A stretch of DNA of 17,632 nucleotides from an uncultured Sphingomonadaceae bacterium (GCA_946479505.1 CAMLGC010000052.1:1-17632), one strand, 5' to 3'; positions 7,533 through 14,715 are shown, counted from the stretch's first letter. Program-made: numbers and translations. The notes: generated by a model from the sequence alone, not told the origin.

Positions 7533-7973
7533 ATGATGGCGTATCTTCGGCAGCGGCCCGCTGCCTTGTTCTGGGTCGTCGCGATCCTGCTGATCTTGTG
7601 GAACGCGTTCGGCTGCTATGCCTGGTATCTGCAATGGACGCTCGGCGCCGAGGCGATGGGGCCGGCGACCGACTATGACCGACAGCTCTTTGCGGCGCTC
7701 CCCGGCTGGTACGATTGGGTCTATGCAATCGCGGTCGGTACGGGGCTGATCGGCTCGCTCGCGCTGCTCGGGCGGTCGGCGGCGTCGCGCTGGCTCTTCG
7801 TGCTGTCGCTGATCGCGATTGTCGTGATGTTCGGCTATTTTTTCGCGACGACGGACGTGATCGCCGTAAAGGGCGCGGGCGAGGCGCTCGGGTTTCCGAT
7901 CATCATCGCGCTGGTTGCGATCTTTTCGATTTGGTTCGCCGGCTATGCGAGCCGCCGCGGCTGGGCGACCTAG
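7533..7973 (+). CDS. Small four-helix membrane protein, function unknown
   Basis: The protein has 146 residues with four hydrophobic segments: about 10-30 (AALFWVVAILLILWNAFGCY), 63-83, 89-110 and 120-139. The first helix, with FWVVAILLILWNAFGCYAWY, is typical of a family of small proteobacterial membrane proteins that databases often label hypothetical or, without good support, sugar transporter. I chose the ATG at 7533 because GGGGAGAGG lies directly before it; a second ATG follows at 7536 with better spacing and could be the true start. A longer open frame begins inside the preceding gene but has no ribosome site. Its TAG stop codon overlaps the stop codon of the facing XRE gene. Confidence 0.75.
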   Translation: MMAYLRQRPAALFWVVAILLILWNAFGCYAWYLQWTLGAEAMGPATDYDRQLFAALPGWYDWVYAIAVGTGLIGSLALLGRSAASRWLFVLSLIAIVVMFGYFFATTDVIAVKGAGEALGFPIIIALVAIFSIWFAGYASRRGWAT

Positions 7974-8185
7974 CCGCCTTCCCAGCGGAACACCTCCTCG
8001 AGCGGCTTGTCGAAGACGCGCGCGATCCGGAACGCGGCCTCGAGGCTGGGCGAGTATTTGCCCGATTCGATCGCGGCGATCGTCTGGCGGGTGACGCCGA
8101 TCTTCTCTCCGAGTTCGGCCTGCGTCATCTCGCCGGCGAGGAAGCGCAGCGTGCGGATGTCGTTGGCGATCGGGGGCTCAGCCAT
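7970..8185 (-). CDS. Small XRE-family helix-turn-helix regulator
   Basis: The 71-residue protein consists almost only of a Cro/CI-type helix-turn-helix: IRTLRFLAGEMTQAELGEKIGVTRQTIAAIESGKYSPSLEAAFRIARVF, with the recognition helix at VTRQTIAAIE. It resembles the compact YozG-like regulators that lack any sensor domain. Its ATG overlaps the end of the upstream membrane-protein gene by eight bases (8178-8185), so the two are translationally coupled. The stop codon shares the palindrome CTAG with the facing gene. The likely target is its own promoter, where three phased repeats are seen. The regulatory signal is unknown; the membrane partner is the obvious candidate. Confidence 0.88.
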   Translation of the reverse strand: MAEPPIANDIRTLRFLAGEMTQAELGEKIGVTRQTIAAIESGKYSPSLEAAFRIARVFDKPLEEVFRWEGG

Positions 8186-8615
8186 GCCAGCCCCGGCGAT
8201 AGCTGAGGATCACTAGAACGTAGCGCGTCGCCTCGGCGATCACGAGCGAGAGCAAGGCGGCATTGGGGATCTTCCAGCGCGGATCGCCGAAGGGCATCAC
8301 CACGCCGACCAGGATCATGCCGACCATCAGCACGAAATAGGCCGCGCTCGCCCCGCGTCGCGCGATCGCCCGGTCACGCTCGTCGGCCTTCGCCTGCGCC
8401 TCGCGGCGGGCGCGGATGGCGAGCACCGACGTCGCGATGATGACGACGATCGCCTGCACGATCGTCACCCCGCCGAACAGCATCAGCATCTGGAGCGTGC
8501 GCGGCCCGTCCGGCGCGGCGGGATCGAACACCGTCGCGAGCAGCGCGAAGTAGATCGTGTAGGCGATGAGCATCGAGCTCAATGTCACCCATGCAATTTT
8601 TTCCTTGAACGCCAT
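8178..8615 (-). CDS. Four-helix membrane protein paired with the XRE regulator
   Basis: The protein has 145 residues with four hydrophobic segments at about 8-30, 41-66, 88-108 and 118-139. Between helices 2 and 3 lies a highly charged loop (RARREAQAKADERDRAIARR), probably cytoplasmic. I do not recognise a named family with certainty; it resembles small DUF2178-like proteins found next to compact XRE regulators. It is the first gene of a two-gene unit and overlaps the regulator gene by eight bases. The ATG at 8615 has only a weak purine-rich stretch (GAGAAACC) upstream. No catalytic motif is visible, so a sensor or modulator of the regulator is plausible but unproven. Confidence 0.75.
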   Translation of the reverse strand: MAFKEKIAWVTLSSMLIAYTIYFALLATVFDPAAPDGPRTLQMLMLFGGVTIVQAIVVIIATSVLAIRARREAQAKADERDRAIARRGASAAYFVLMVGMILVGVVMPFGDPRWKIPNAALLSLVIAEATRYVLVILSYRRGWHG

Positions 8616-8622
8616 GTCGGTT

Positions 8623-8672
8623 TCTCATGTTCGATGCACGAGTCATCATGTAATAAATAACGAACATCATGT
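8623..8672. promoter_or_regulatory. Three direct repeats at 21-bp spacing, candidate operator
   Basis: TCATGT occurs at 8625, 8646 and 8667, exactly 21 bp apart, which is two turns of the helix. The two distal copies extend to CATCATGT (8644-8651 and 8665-8672). They cover the -35 and -10 boxes proposed for the minus-strand pair, and the third lies near its transcript start. The stretch 8647-8672 is A/T-rich against a G/C-rich background. Confidence 0.5.
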
Positions 8673-8675
8673 CAA
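8647..8675 (-). promoter_or_regulatory. Promoter of the membrane protein/XRE pair
   Basis: Read on the minus strand, a perfect TTGACA (8675-8670) is followed after 17 bases by TACATG (8652-8647), a fair -10 box. The predicted transcript would begin around 8640, leaving a leader of about 25 bases before the ATG at 8615. The phased repeats overlap both boxes. Confidence 0.5.
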
Positions 8676-8740
8676 GCTACGGTAACGCGATCCGTCGCAG
8701 TGCTGGCATGCGCCGCGCCGCGCCGCTAAGGAGCGCGGCC

Positions 8741-9616
8741 ATGTCCACCACCTACACGATCGACGGCGCGACCAGTCGCGCGACTCCGGTCTCGGCGCCG
8801 ATGAAGCGTGTGACGGCGCCCGCGATCCGCAAGCGCAAGAGCAAGCGCGCCGAGGATCGCGAGCCGGTGGTGGTGCTCACCGCCTACACCGTGCGGATGG
8901 CGCAATTGCTCGATCCGCATTGCGACATCCTGCTGGTGGGCGACAGTTTGGGCCAGGTGATCTACGGCCTGCCCTCGACGGTGCCGGTCACGCTCGAGAT
9001 GATGGCTGCGCACGGCGCCGCGGTGGTGCGCGGCAGCTATCACAGCCTCGTCGTCGTCGACCTGCCCTTCGGCAGCTATGAGACCTCGCCGCAACAGGCG
9101 TTCGAGAACGCGGCGCGGCTGCTGAAAGAGACCGGCGCGGCGGGCGTGAAGATAGAGGGCGGCGCGGCAATGGCCGAGACCGTGCGCTTTCTCACCGAGC
9201 GCGGCATCCCGGTGATGGGCCATGTCGGGCTCACGCCGCAGGCCGTGAACATGCTCGGCGGCTATGGCGCGCGCGGCCGCTCTCGGGAAGAAGCGGCGAA
9301 GATCATCGAAGACGGGCGCGCAATCGCGGAAGCCGGCGCGTTCTGCCTGGTGATAGAGGGCGTGGTCGAGCCGATCGCGGTCGAGCTCACGCGCGCGGTC
9401 CCGTGCCCGACGATCGGCATCGGCGCCTCGGCCGAGTGCGACGGTCAGGTGCTCGTCGCCGAAGACATGCTCGGCATGTTCGAACGCACCCCGCGCTTCG
9501 TGAAGCGCTTCGAAGACATGGCCGGCCGCATTTCCGCCGCGGTTGAAACCTATGCGGGCGAGGTGCGGTCGCGGGCGTTTCCCAGTGCCGACCAGACCTA
9601 CGCGCCGAAGGACTGA
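8741..9616 (+). CDS. panB: 3-methyl-2-oxobutanoate hydroxymethyltransferase
   Basis: PanB transfers a hydroxymethyl group from methylene-tetrahydrofolate to alpha-ketoisovalerate, the first committed step to pantothenate and CoA. The protein has 291 residues. It shows [16 protein letters not shown], the metal ligands Asp68 in LLVGDSLGQ, Asp107 in [11 protein letters not shown] and Glu139 in KIEGG, then GHVGLTPQ, the probable general base Glu206 in VIEGV, and PTIGIGAS. I chose the ATG at 8741: AAGGAG lies seven bases before it, and [13 protein letters not shown] is a known sphingomonad PanB start. A longer frame from 8669 would begin in the regulatory DNA of the divergent pair. The N-terminal extension of about 20 residues relative to E. 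coli is normal for this group. Confidence 0.95.
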   Translation: MSTTYTIDGATSRATPVSAPMKRVTAPAIRKRKSKRAEDREPVVVLTAYTVRMAQLLDPHCDILLVGDSLGQVIYGLPSTVPVTLEMMAAHGAAVVRGSYHSLVVVDLPFGSYETSPQQAFENAARLLKETGAAGVKIEGGAAMAETVRFLTERGIPVMGHVGLTPQAVNMLGGYGARGRSREEAAKIIEDGRAIAEAGAFCLVIEGVVEPIAVELTRAVPCPTIGIGASAECDGQVLVAEDMLGMFERTPRFVKRFEDMAGRISAAVETYAGEVRSRAFPSADQTYAPKD

Positions 9617-9637
9617 GCCGCTTCCGTTTCGTTTCAT

Positions 9638-9660
9638 GCGCGGCTAAGGTCCGCGCCTTT
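9638..9660 (+). terminator. Possible weak terminator after panB
   Basis: GCGCGG (9638-9643) pairs with CCGCGC (9651-9656) around a seven-base loop, followed by CTTT. The stem is short and the T-run is only three bases, so termination would be partial. Confidence 0.35.
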
Positions 9661-9683
9661 CCGTCCCCTCAGGAGTTTGCGCC

Positions 9684-10385
9684 TTGGCGTCCCAGCCCCC
9701 GCCCAACGAAGCCTTTTTCCGCGAGGTCGACGAGGAGCTGCGCCGCGACGAGATGGCCGATTTCGCGCGCCGCTACGGCCGCTGGATCATCGGCGCGATC
9801 GTCGTCGCGCTGCTCGCGCTCGCGGGTTTCCTCTACTGGCGCCATCACCAGGAAGAGGTCGCCGGCCGCCAGGGCGAGCAGTTCCAGCAGGCGATCGACT
9901 CGCTCGGCGCGAACAAGCCCGATGAGGCGTCGAAGCAGCTCGCCGAGCTGTCGACGTCGGACATCGACGGCTATCGCGCGATGGCGCGCTTCACCGAGGC
10001 CGACATCCTGCTCCAGAAGAACGATCTGAAGGGCGCGGCCGCCAAGTTCGCAACGATCGCGCAGGACGATTCGCTCGCCGAGCCGTTCCGCAACCTCGCG
10101 CTGATCCGCCAGACCGCGGCCGAGTTCGATACGCTCAAGCCCGAAGTCGTCGTCAACCGCCTGCGCGGGCTCGCGGTGCAGGGCAGCCCCTGGTTCGGCA
10201 GTGCCGGCGAGATGGTGGCGCTCGCCTATCTCGAACAAGGGCGGCGCGACCTTGCGGGCCAGCTCTTCGGCCAGATCGCCGCGACCGAGCACGTGCCCGA
10301 ATCGATCCGTCAACGCGCGGTTCAGATGTCGGGTACTCTAGGCGTGGACGCGGTCGACCAGAACGAGGACAAGGCAGCGCAATGA
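9684..10385 (+). CDS. YfgM-like membrane-anchored TPR protein
   Basis: This is a 233-residue inner-membrane protein with a short cytoplasmic N-terminus, one membrane helix at about 34-52 (WIIGAIVVALLALAGFLYW) and a periplasmic helical domain of the tetratricopeptide YfgM type. In E. coli YfgM sits with the SecYEG translocon and periplasmic chaperones. The start is a TTG at 9684, with AGGAG nine bases upstream and the conserved beginning PPPNEAFFREVDEELRRDEM right after it. The stop codon overlaps the bamB ATG as ATGA, showing translational coupling, and der follows, the same yfgM-bamB-der order as in enterobacteria. Sequence identity to the E. coli protein is probably low, so the name rests on topology, domain type and gene order. 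Confidence 0.85.
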   Translation: MASQPPPNEAFFREVDEELRRDEMADFARRYGRWIIGAIVVALLALAGFLYWRHHQEEVAGRQGEQFQQAIDSLGANKPDEASKQLAELSTSDIDGYRAMARFTEADILLQKNDLKGAAAKFATIAQDDSLAEPFRNLALIRQTAAEFDTLKPEVVVNRLRGLAVQGSPWFGSAGEMVALAYLEQGRRDLAGQLFGQIAATEHVPESIRQRAVQMSGTLGVDAVDQNEDKAAQ

Positions 10386-11704
10386 TGAAGTCGATGAAGG
10401 TGCCCGCCGTGGCGATGGCGCTGCTGGCGCTCACCGGGTGCGGGATATTCAAGGGCAGCAGCAAGAAGACGCCGACCGTCGGCGATCGCGTGCCGATCCT
10501 CGTTGCCGAAAGCGACGTCAGCCCCGATCCGGCGCTCCAGGGTGTCGAGGTGCTGTTGCCCGCGCCGGTGGTCAACGCCGCTTGGGCGCAGCCGGGCGGC
10601 AATGCCGCCAAGTCGATGGGTCACCTTGCGCTCGGCGCGACGTTGTCGCGCGCCTGGACGGCGGAGATCGCCGGCGGCTCGAACCGTCAGCGGCTCGCCG
10701 CCGCGCCGGTCGTCGCCGACGGCCGGCTCTATGCGATCGACGTCGACGCGGTCGTCCATGCCTTTTCGGCCGATAACGGGGCCGAGCTCTGGGCGCACCA
10801 GATCGCGACGGGCGACGAGAACGAGGATGCGCGCTTCGGCGGCGGCGTCAGCTACGATAACGGCATGCTCTACGCGACCGACGGCCTGGGCGACGTGGTC
10901 GCGCTCAAGGCGGCGGACGGCAGCGAGGTGTGGCGCGCCAAGCCGGGCGGGCCGCTGCGCGGTGCGCCGTCGATCGGCAACGGCAACGTCTATGTGCTGA
11001 GTCAGGACAACCAGCTCTACGCGCTGTCGCAGGCGGACGGGAAGGTCGTGTGGACCGAAACCGCCTCGCTCGAATCGCAGGGCGTGTTCGGCGTCGCGGC
11101 GCCGGCGGCGGCTGCGGGCAGCGTCGTCGCGGGCTTCTCGTCGGGTGAGTTGAACGCCTATCGCTACGAGAACGGCCGCACGCTGTGGCAGGATGCGCTT
11201 TCGCGCACGACGATCTCGACCTCGGTCTCGTCGCTGTCGGATATCGATGCCGATCCGGTGATCGACCAGGGCCGCGTCTATGCGCTCGGCCAGGGTGGGC
11301 GCATGGTCGCGATCCAGCTCGATACCGGCCAGCGCCTGTGGGAGCAGGACTTCGCCGGCATCGCGACTCCCTGGGTGGTCGGCGAATGGGTGTTCGTCAT
11401 CACCGACGACGCCAGGCTCATCTGCCTGTCGGCGGGCAGCGGCAAGATCCGGTGGATTCACCAATATCCGCATTACAAGAACGAGAAGAAGAGCAAGGGG
11501 CTCATCACCTGGACGGGCCCGGTGCTCGCGGGCAACCGGCTGATCATCGCCAACACCGAGGGCGAGGTGGTCTTCGCCTCGCCGCAGACCGGCGAGCCGG
11601 TGGGTCGGATGTCGCTCGACGATGCGATCACGCTGTCGCCGGTGGTGGCAAACAACACGCTCTATATTCTCGACCACTCGGGCCGGATTTCGGCGTTCCG
11701 GTAG
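10382..11704 (+). CDS. bamB: Outer membrane protein assembly lipoprotein BamB
   Basis: BamB is the beta-propeller lipoprotein of the BAM complex, which inserts beta-barrel proteins into the outer membrane. The 440-residue protein begins with a lipoprotein signal peptide: basic MMKSMK, a hydrophobic stretch, then the lipobox LTGC with Cys20 as the lipidated residue. The next residue is Gly rather than Asp, consistent with transfer to the outer membrane. The rest is made of PQQ-type propeller repeats, seen as LYAIDVDAVVHAFSADNG.ELW, LYATDGLGDVVALKAADGSEVW and VYVLSQDNQLYALSQADGKVVW. The ATG at 10382 overlaps the preceding stop codon; a second ATG at 10385 is equally usable. der follows after a 119-base spacer that holds palindromic repeats. 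Confidence 0.93.
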   Translation: MMKSMKVPAVAMALLALTGCGIFKGSSKKTPTVGDRVPILVAESDVSPDPALQGVEVLLPAPVVNAAWAQPGGNAAKSMGHLALGATLSRAWTAEIAGGSNRQRLAAAPVVADGRLYAIDVDAVVHAFSADNGAELWAHQIATGDENEDARFGGGVSYDNGMLYATDGLGDVVALKAADGSEVWRAKPGGPLRGAPSIGNGNVYVLSQDNQLYALSQADGKVVWTETASLESQGVFGVAAPAAAAGSVVAGFSSGELNAYRYENGRTLWQDALSRTTISTSVSSLSDIDADPVIDQGRVYALGQGGRMVAIQLDTGQRLWEQDFAGIATPWVVGEWVFVITDDARLICLSAGSGKIRWIHQYPHYKNEKKSKGLITWTGPVLAGNRLIIANTEGEVVFASPQTGEPVGRMSLDDAITLSPVVANNTLYILDHSGRISAFR

Positions 11705-11714
11705 AGTCCCGTTA

Positions 11715-11732
11715 CCCGGGACGTGTCCCGGG
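11715..11732. repeat. Palindrome CCCGGGA-CGTG-TCCCGGG after bamB
   Basis: Seven-base arms at 11715-11721 and 11726-11732 enclose CGTG. It starts ten bases after the bamB stop codon and has no T-run after it. It resembles the right side of other palindromic repeats in the window and may be an end-of-mRNA stabiliser or a degenerate repeat unit. Confidence 0.5.
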
Positions 11733-11777
11733 GCCCACGGTCGCGCTACGCGATGAGGGGCCGGTTGTGAGCGACGG

Positions 11778-11805
11778 TGGATGCCGGGACGAGCCCGGCA
11801 TGACG
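11778..11805. repeat. REP-like palindrome, family A, copy 1
   Basis: A hairpin with perfect eight-base arms ATGCCGGG and CCCGGCAT (11781-11788 and 11794-11801) sits inside a unit that recurs, with several changes, at 16136-16163. It lies 18 bases before the der start codon, in the bamB-der spacer. Confidence 0.7.
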
Positions 11806-11823
11806 ATAGGTTAGAAAGCGCGC

Positions 11824-13188
11824 ATGCCCAGGCTCCCCACCGTCGCCATCATCGGCCGCCCCAACGTCGGCAAATCGACGCTGTTCAACCGGCTAGTCGG
11901 CAAAAGGCTTGCGCTGGTCGACGACCAGCCCGGCGTCACGCGCGATCGGCGCGAGGGCGAAGCGCACCTGCTCGGTCTCGATTTCCGCGTGATCGACACC
12001 GCCGGCTACGAAGATGAGGATGCCGCAACTCTTCCCGGGCGGATGCGCACGCAGACCGAGGCTGCGGTGCGACAGGCCGATGTTGCGCTGTTCTTGGTTG
12101 ACGCGCGTGCCGGCATCGTTCCGCTCGACGAGGAGATCGCGCGCTGGCTGCGCAGTGCAGCGACGCCGGTCGTGCTGGTGGCCAACAAGGCCGAAGGCCG
12201 CGCGGGCGAAGCGGGAATCTACGAGGCGATGGCGCTGGGATTCGGCGATCCCGTGCCGCTGTCGGCAGAGCACGGGGAAGGGGTCGCCGACCTGTTCGAA
12301 GCGCTGCGCCCGCATCTTGAAGGCAAGGCGGAGGAGCCGCCCGAGCTGGACGACGAAAGCCCGGACGCGCCGCTCAAGCTCGCGATCGTCGGGCGCCCCA
12401 ATGCGGGCAAGTCGACGCTCATCAATCGAATGCTCGGCGAGGACCGGCTCATCACCGGACCTGAAGCCGGGATCACCCGCGATTCGATCGCCATCGACTG
12501 GCAATGGACCGATCCCGAGGGCAGCATGCGCGACGTGCGGCTGATCGATACCGCCGGAATGCGCAAGCGCGCGCGGGTGCAGGAAAAGCTCGAGAAGCTC
12601 TCGGTGTTCGATGCCCTCCGCGCGATCGATTTTGCCGAGGTGGTCGTGCTGCTGCTCGATGCCACCCGCGGGCTCGAGGTGCAGGATCTCAAGATCGCGT
12701 CGAGCGTGCTCGAAGAAGGTCGGGCGCTCGTGATCGCGCTCAACAAATGGGATGTTGCCGACAACGCGTCGTCGCTCTTCAATGGGGTGCGCGCCGCGCT
12801 GGAGGAGGGGCTGGCCCAGGCGCGCGGCGTGCCGCTGCTCACCGTCTCGGCCGCCACCGGCAAGGGGATCGACACGCTGCTCAAGGTCGCGTTCGAAACG
12901 CGCGAAGCCTGGTCGCGGCGTGTCGGCACGGGCGAGCTCAATCGCTGGTTCGAACGCGCGGTCGAAGCCAATCCGCCGCCGGCGCCCGGCGGCAAGCGCA
13001 TCAAATTGCGCTATCTGACGCAGGCCAAGACGCGCCCGCCGGGCTTCGTGCTGTTCGGCACGCGGGTCGATCAATTGCCCGAAAGCTACCAGCGCTACCT
13101 TATCAACGGCATTCGCCGCGATCTGGGCTTCGGCGCGGTTCCGATCCGCCTCACGCTGCGAGCGCCGAAAAACCCGTTCGGCGGTTGA
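11824..13188 (+). CDS. der: Ribosome assembly GTPase Der (EngA)
   Basis: Der is an essential double GTPase needed to mature the 50S subunit. It has 454 residues. The first G domain has GRPNVGKST at 11-19, the DTAG switch (VIDTAGYED) and NKAE as the guanine-specificity motif. The second has GRPNAGKST at 190-198, LIDTAGMRKR and NKWD at about 307-310. A C-terminal KH-like domain follows from about residue 350, with KIRYLTQ-type KLRYLTQAKTRPPGFVLF. NKAE instead of NKXD in the first domain is known in alphaproteobacterial Der. The ATG at 11824 gives the usual PTVAIIGRPN start; the ribosome site is weak. Gene order places it with the YfgM-like gene and bamB. Confidence 0.97.
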   Translation: MPRLPTVAIIGRPNVGKSTLFNRLVGKRLALVDDQPGVTRDRREGEAHLLGLDFRVIDTAGYEDEDAATLPGRMRTQTEAAVRQADVALFLVDARAGIVPLDEEIARWLRSAATPVVLVANKAEGRAGEAGIYEAMALGFGDPVPLSAEHGEGVADLFEALRPHLEGKAEEPPELDDESPDAPLKLAIVGRPNAGKSTLINRMLGEDRLITGPEAGITRDSIAIDWQWTDPEGSMRDVRLIDTAGMRKRARVQEKLEKLSVFDALRAIDFAEVVVLLLDATRGLEVQDLKIASSVLEEGRALVIALNKWDVADNASSLFNGVRAALEEGLAQARGVPLLTVSAATGKGIDTLLKVAFETREAWSRRVGTGELNRWFERAVEANPPPAPGGKRIKLRYLTQAKTRPPGFVLFGTRVDQLPESYQRYLINGIRRDLGFGAVPIRLTLRAPKNPFGG

Positions 13189-13285
13189 GCGGCGACGCCG
13201 TCAACCGGACGTTTACCGCCTTGCGATACCTCCTTTGTGTCAGCGCTATCACGGGATCGCGGCGCGGCGGGGGAACGAAGCAATT

Positions 13286-13708
13286 ATGAACGAACACGAT
13301 TCGCTGGTGGATTGGACGGCCTTTCAGCAGACTCGCAGCGAGTTGGGCGCCAATTTTGTGCGCATTCTCGGCTATTTCCACGAAGACGGCGTCAAATCGG
13401 TGGCGGCGATCGAAGAGGCGATGCGGCGCTCCGATGCGGCAGCGCTGGTCATTCCGGCGCACACGCTCAAGGGCGAATCGCGTCAGTTCGGTGCAGAGCC
13501 GCTGGCGGCGCTCGCCGAGCGGATCGAGGTGATCGCACGCGCCTGCGTCGAGACCCGCGACGATCCGAGCGAGGCGCTCGAGCTCGTCGTCAGGCTCCGA
13601 CCGCTGTTCGAGCGCACGCTCGAGATGCTCGAACGCGAGGCCAATCCGCTCGTCCAACGCCAGGCGGGATTCGGCCGCCGCAGCGCCGGGGGATTCGGAC
13701 GCGGCTGA
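13286..13708 (+). CDS. Stand-alone Hpt domain phosphotransfer protein
   Basis: This 140-residue protein is essentially one histidine phosphotransfer domain. The motif AHTLKGESRQFGA carries the probable phosphorylated His59, followed by LAALAERIE in the helix that completes the four-helix bundle. Hpt proteins relay phosphate between response regulator receiver domains; no kinase or regulator lies in the window, so partners are encoded elsewhere. The ATG at 13286 is preceded by GGGGGAACGAAG; a longer frame from 13235 lacks a site and runs through the probable promoter. The C-terminal tail is rich in Gly, Arg and Phe (GFGRRSAGGFGRG) and probably disordered. It converges with bfr. A reading frame with coding-like composition continues beyond the stop codon in another phase. 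Confidence 0.85.
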   Translation: MNEHDSLVDWTAFQQTRSELGANFVRILGYFHEDGVKSVAAIEEAMRRSDAAALVIPAHTLKGESRQFGAEPLAALAERIEVIARACVETRDDPSEALELVVRLRPLFERTLEMLEREANPLVQRQAGFGRRSAGGFGRG

Positions 13709-13887
13709 GGCGCCGATCCTCGCTCTTCGGCCGGAGGACAGCGAAAACCCGGCGCCCTCGCCATGGGCCGCACTGCTCTTCGATTCGATCGATCTGGCGC
13801 GCCGTTCGGCGCTTTCGCCCGCTGGTCGTACCGTCGATGCACGGCGCTCGGGAGAAGGAAGCCGGGGCGACTTGACCCGACGGATCG

Positions 13888-14370
13888 TCAGCCCTCGCCG
13901 GCAGGCCGCGACTGGAGCTGGATGTAGTTCTCGATTCCCATCCGCTCGATCATCTCGAACTGGGTCTCGAGCGTGTCGACATGCTCTTCTTCGCTCACGA
14001 GGATGCGGCGGAAAAGGTCACGGCTGCCGTAATCGCGGACCTCTTCGCAATATTGAATCGCGTTCTTGAGCTGCGGCACCGCCTCCATCTCGACCGCGAG
14101 ATCGGCCTTCAGGATCTCCTCGACGGTCTCGCCGATGCGCAGACGCCCGAGAAGCTGGAAATTGGGAAGCCCGTCGAGGAACAGGATGCGCTCCGCCAGC
14201 CAGTCGGCGTGCTTCATCTCGTCGATCGATTCGGCGTATTCGAACTTGGCGAGCCGCTCGATGCCCCAATGGTCGAGCATGCGATAATGCAGGAAATACT
14301 GGTTGATCGCGGTCAGCTCGTTCTTGAGCGCCTCGTTCAGAAAATCGATGACCTTGGGATCGCCCTGCAT
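13888..14370 (-). CDS. bfr: Bacterioferritin
   Basis: Bacterioferritin is a 24-subunit haem-containing iron store that oxidises Fe(II) at a di-iron centre. It has 160 residues, the normal length. All ferroxidase ligands are in the standard positions: Glu18, Glu51, His54, Glu94, Glu127 and His130. The haem-ligating methionine is Met52. It therefore belongs to the haem-binding, ferroxidase-active class. The ATG at 14370 is preceded by AGGAGG at six bases, one of the best ribosome sites in the window. It lies 97 bases downstream of bfd on the same strand, and a TGCGA-N5-ACGCA element sits in the gap. It converges with the Hpt gene. Confidence 0.97.
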   Translation of the reverse strand: MQGDPKVIDFLNEALKNELTAINQYFLHYRMLDHWGIERLAKFEYAESIDEMKHADWLAERILFLDGLPNFQLLGRLRIGETVEEILKADLAVEMEAVPQLKNAIQYCEEVRDYGSRDLFRRILVSEEEHVDTLETQFEMIERMGIENYIQLQSRPAGEG

Positions 14371-14467
14371 CGCCGCCTCCTGTCGTGAGGCACGATCCTA
14401 TCCCAAACGGCGGCGCAGCGACACCCGTAAAAGGGCGGAAATCAGCGGATTGTATCGCTTGCGAATG

Positions 14468-14638
14468 CTACGCAGCCGCGCGTTCCGAATCGATGATCTG
14501 GCGCGCAAACGGGATGCACTGGCCGCATTTGGGCTGGCGGCCGAGCGCGCGATAGGCCTTGCACGCGCTGGTGGCGCCGCCGCGCGCGGCCTCGCGAACC
14601 TCGGCTTCCCGAATGGCATTGCAGACACAGACGACCAC
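14468..14638 (-). CDS. bfd: Bacterioferritin-associated ferredoxin
   Basis: This is a 56-residue [2Fe-2S] protein that reduces the iron core of bacterioferritin so iron can be released. The reading frame begins with a GTG at 14638, preceded by GGGGAG at about seven bases, and ends with TAG at 14470-14468. The four cluster cysteines are in the expected pattern: Cys4 and Cys6 in VCVCNAIRE, then Cys38 and Cys41 in PKCGQCIPFARQII. The middle (GATSACKAYRALG) also fits the Bfd fold. Being short and GTG-started, it is easily missed by gene finders. It lies upstream of bfr on the same strand, a common arrangement, with its own promoter and candidate operator. Confidence 0.93.
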   Translation of the reverse strand: MVVCVCNAIREAEVREAARGGATSACKAYRALGRQPKCGQCIPFARQIIDSERAAA

Positions 14639-14664
14639 GCGACTCTCCCCAGGACAACGCGTCT

Positions 14665-14693
14665 CGTGTAGGGCTAATGCGAACCAATCGCAA
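14665..14693 (-). promoter_or_regulatory. Promoter of bfd
   Basis: On the minus strand TTGCGA (14693-14688) and TACACG (14670-14665) are separated by exactly 17 bases. The predicted transcript start is about 20 bases before the GTG at 14638. The -35 box overlaps the TGCGA palindrome, so a protein bound there would block the polymerase. Confidence 0.45.
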
Positions 14694-14715
14694 GTGTTAT
14701 TGCGAGCGGGTCGCG
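14678..14715. promoter_or_regulatory. Pair of TGCGA-N5-TCGCA palindromes upstream of bfd
   Basis: A perfect palindrome TGCGA-ACCAA-TCGCA occupies 14678-14692. A second, with one mismatch, TGCGA-GCGGG-TCGCG, occupies 14701-14715, 23 bp away, inside the last codons of the DUF418 gene. A third related element with one mismatch is at 14460-14474 upstream of bfr. Next to iron-storage genes, a Fur-type regulator is the natural candidate, but the binding protein is inferred, not shown. Confidence 0.45.

Noticed and set aside
10322..11677. 451-codon minus-strand frame over bamB
   Set aside because: Antisense shadow of a G/C-rich gene, rich in Arg, His and Asp, without any family motif; bamB on the other strand has a lipobox and propeller repeats.
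11893..13074. 393-codon minus-strand frame over der
   Set aside because: Shadow frame; the Der protein with two complete GTPase domains explains the coding signal.
14442..14693. 83-codon minus-strand frame over bfd
   Set aside because: It is in the wrong phase; the correct phase encodes a 56-residue Bfd with all four cluster cysteines and a GTG start.
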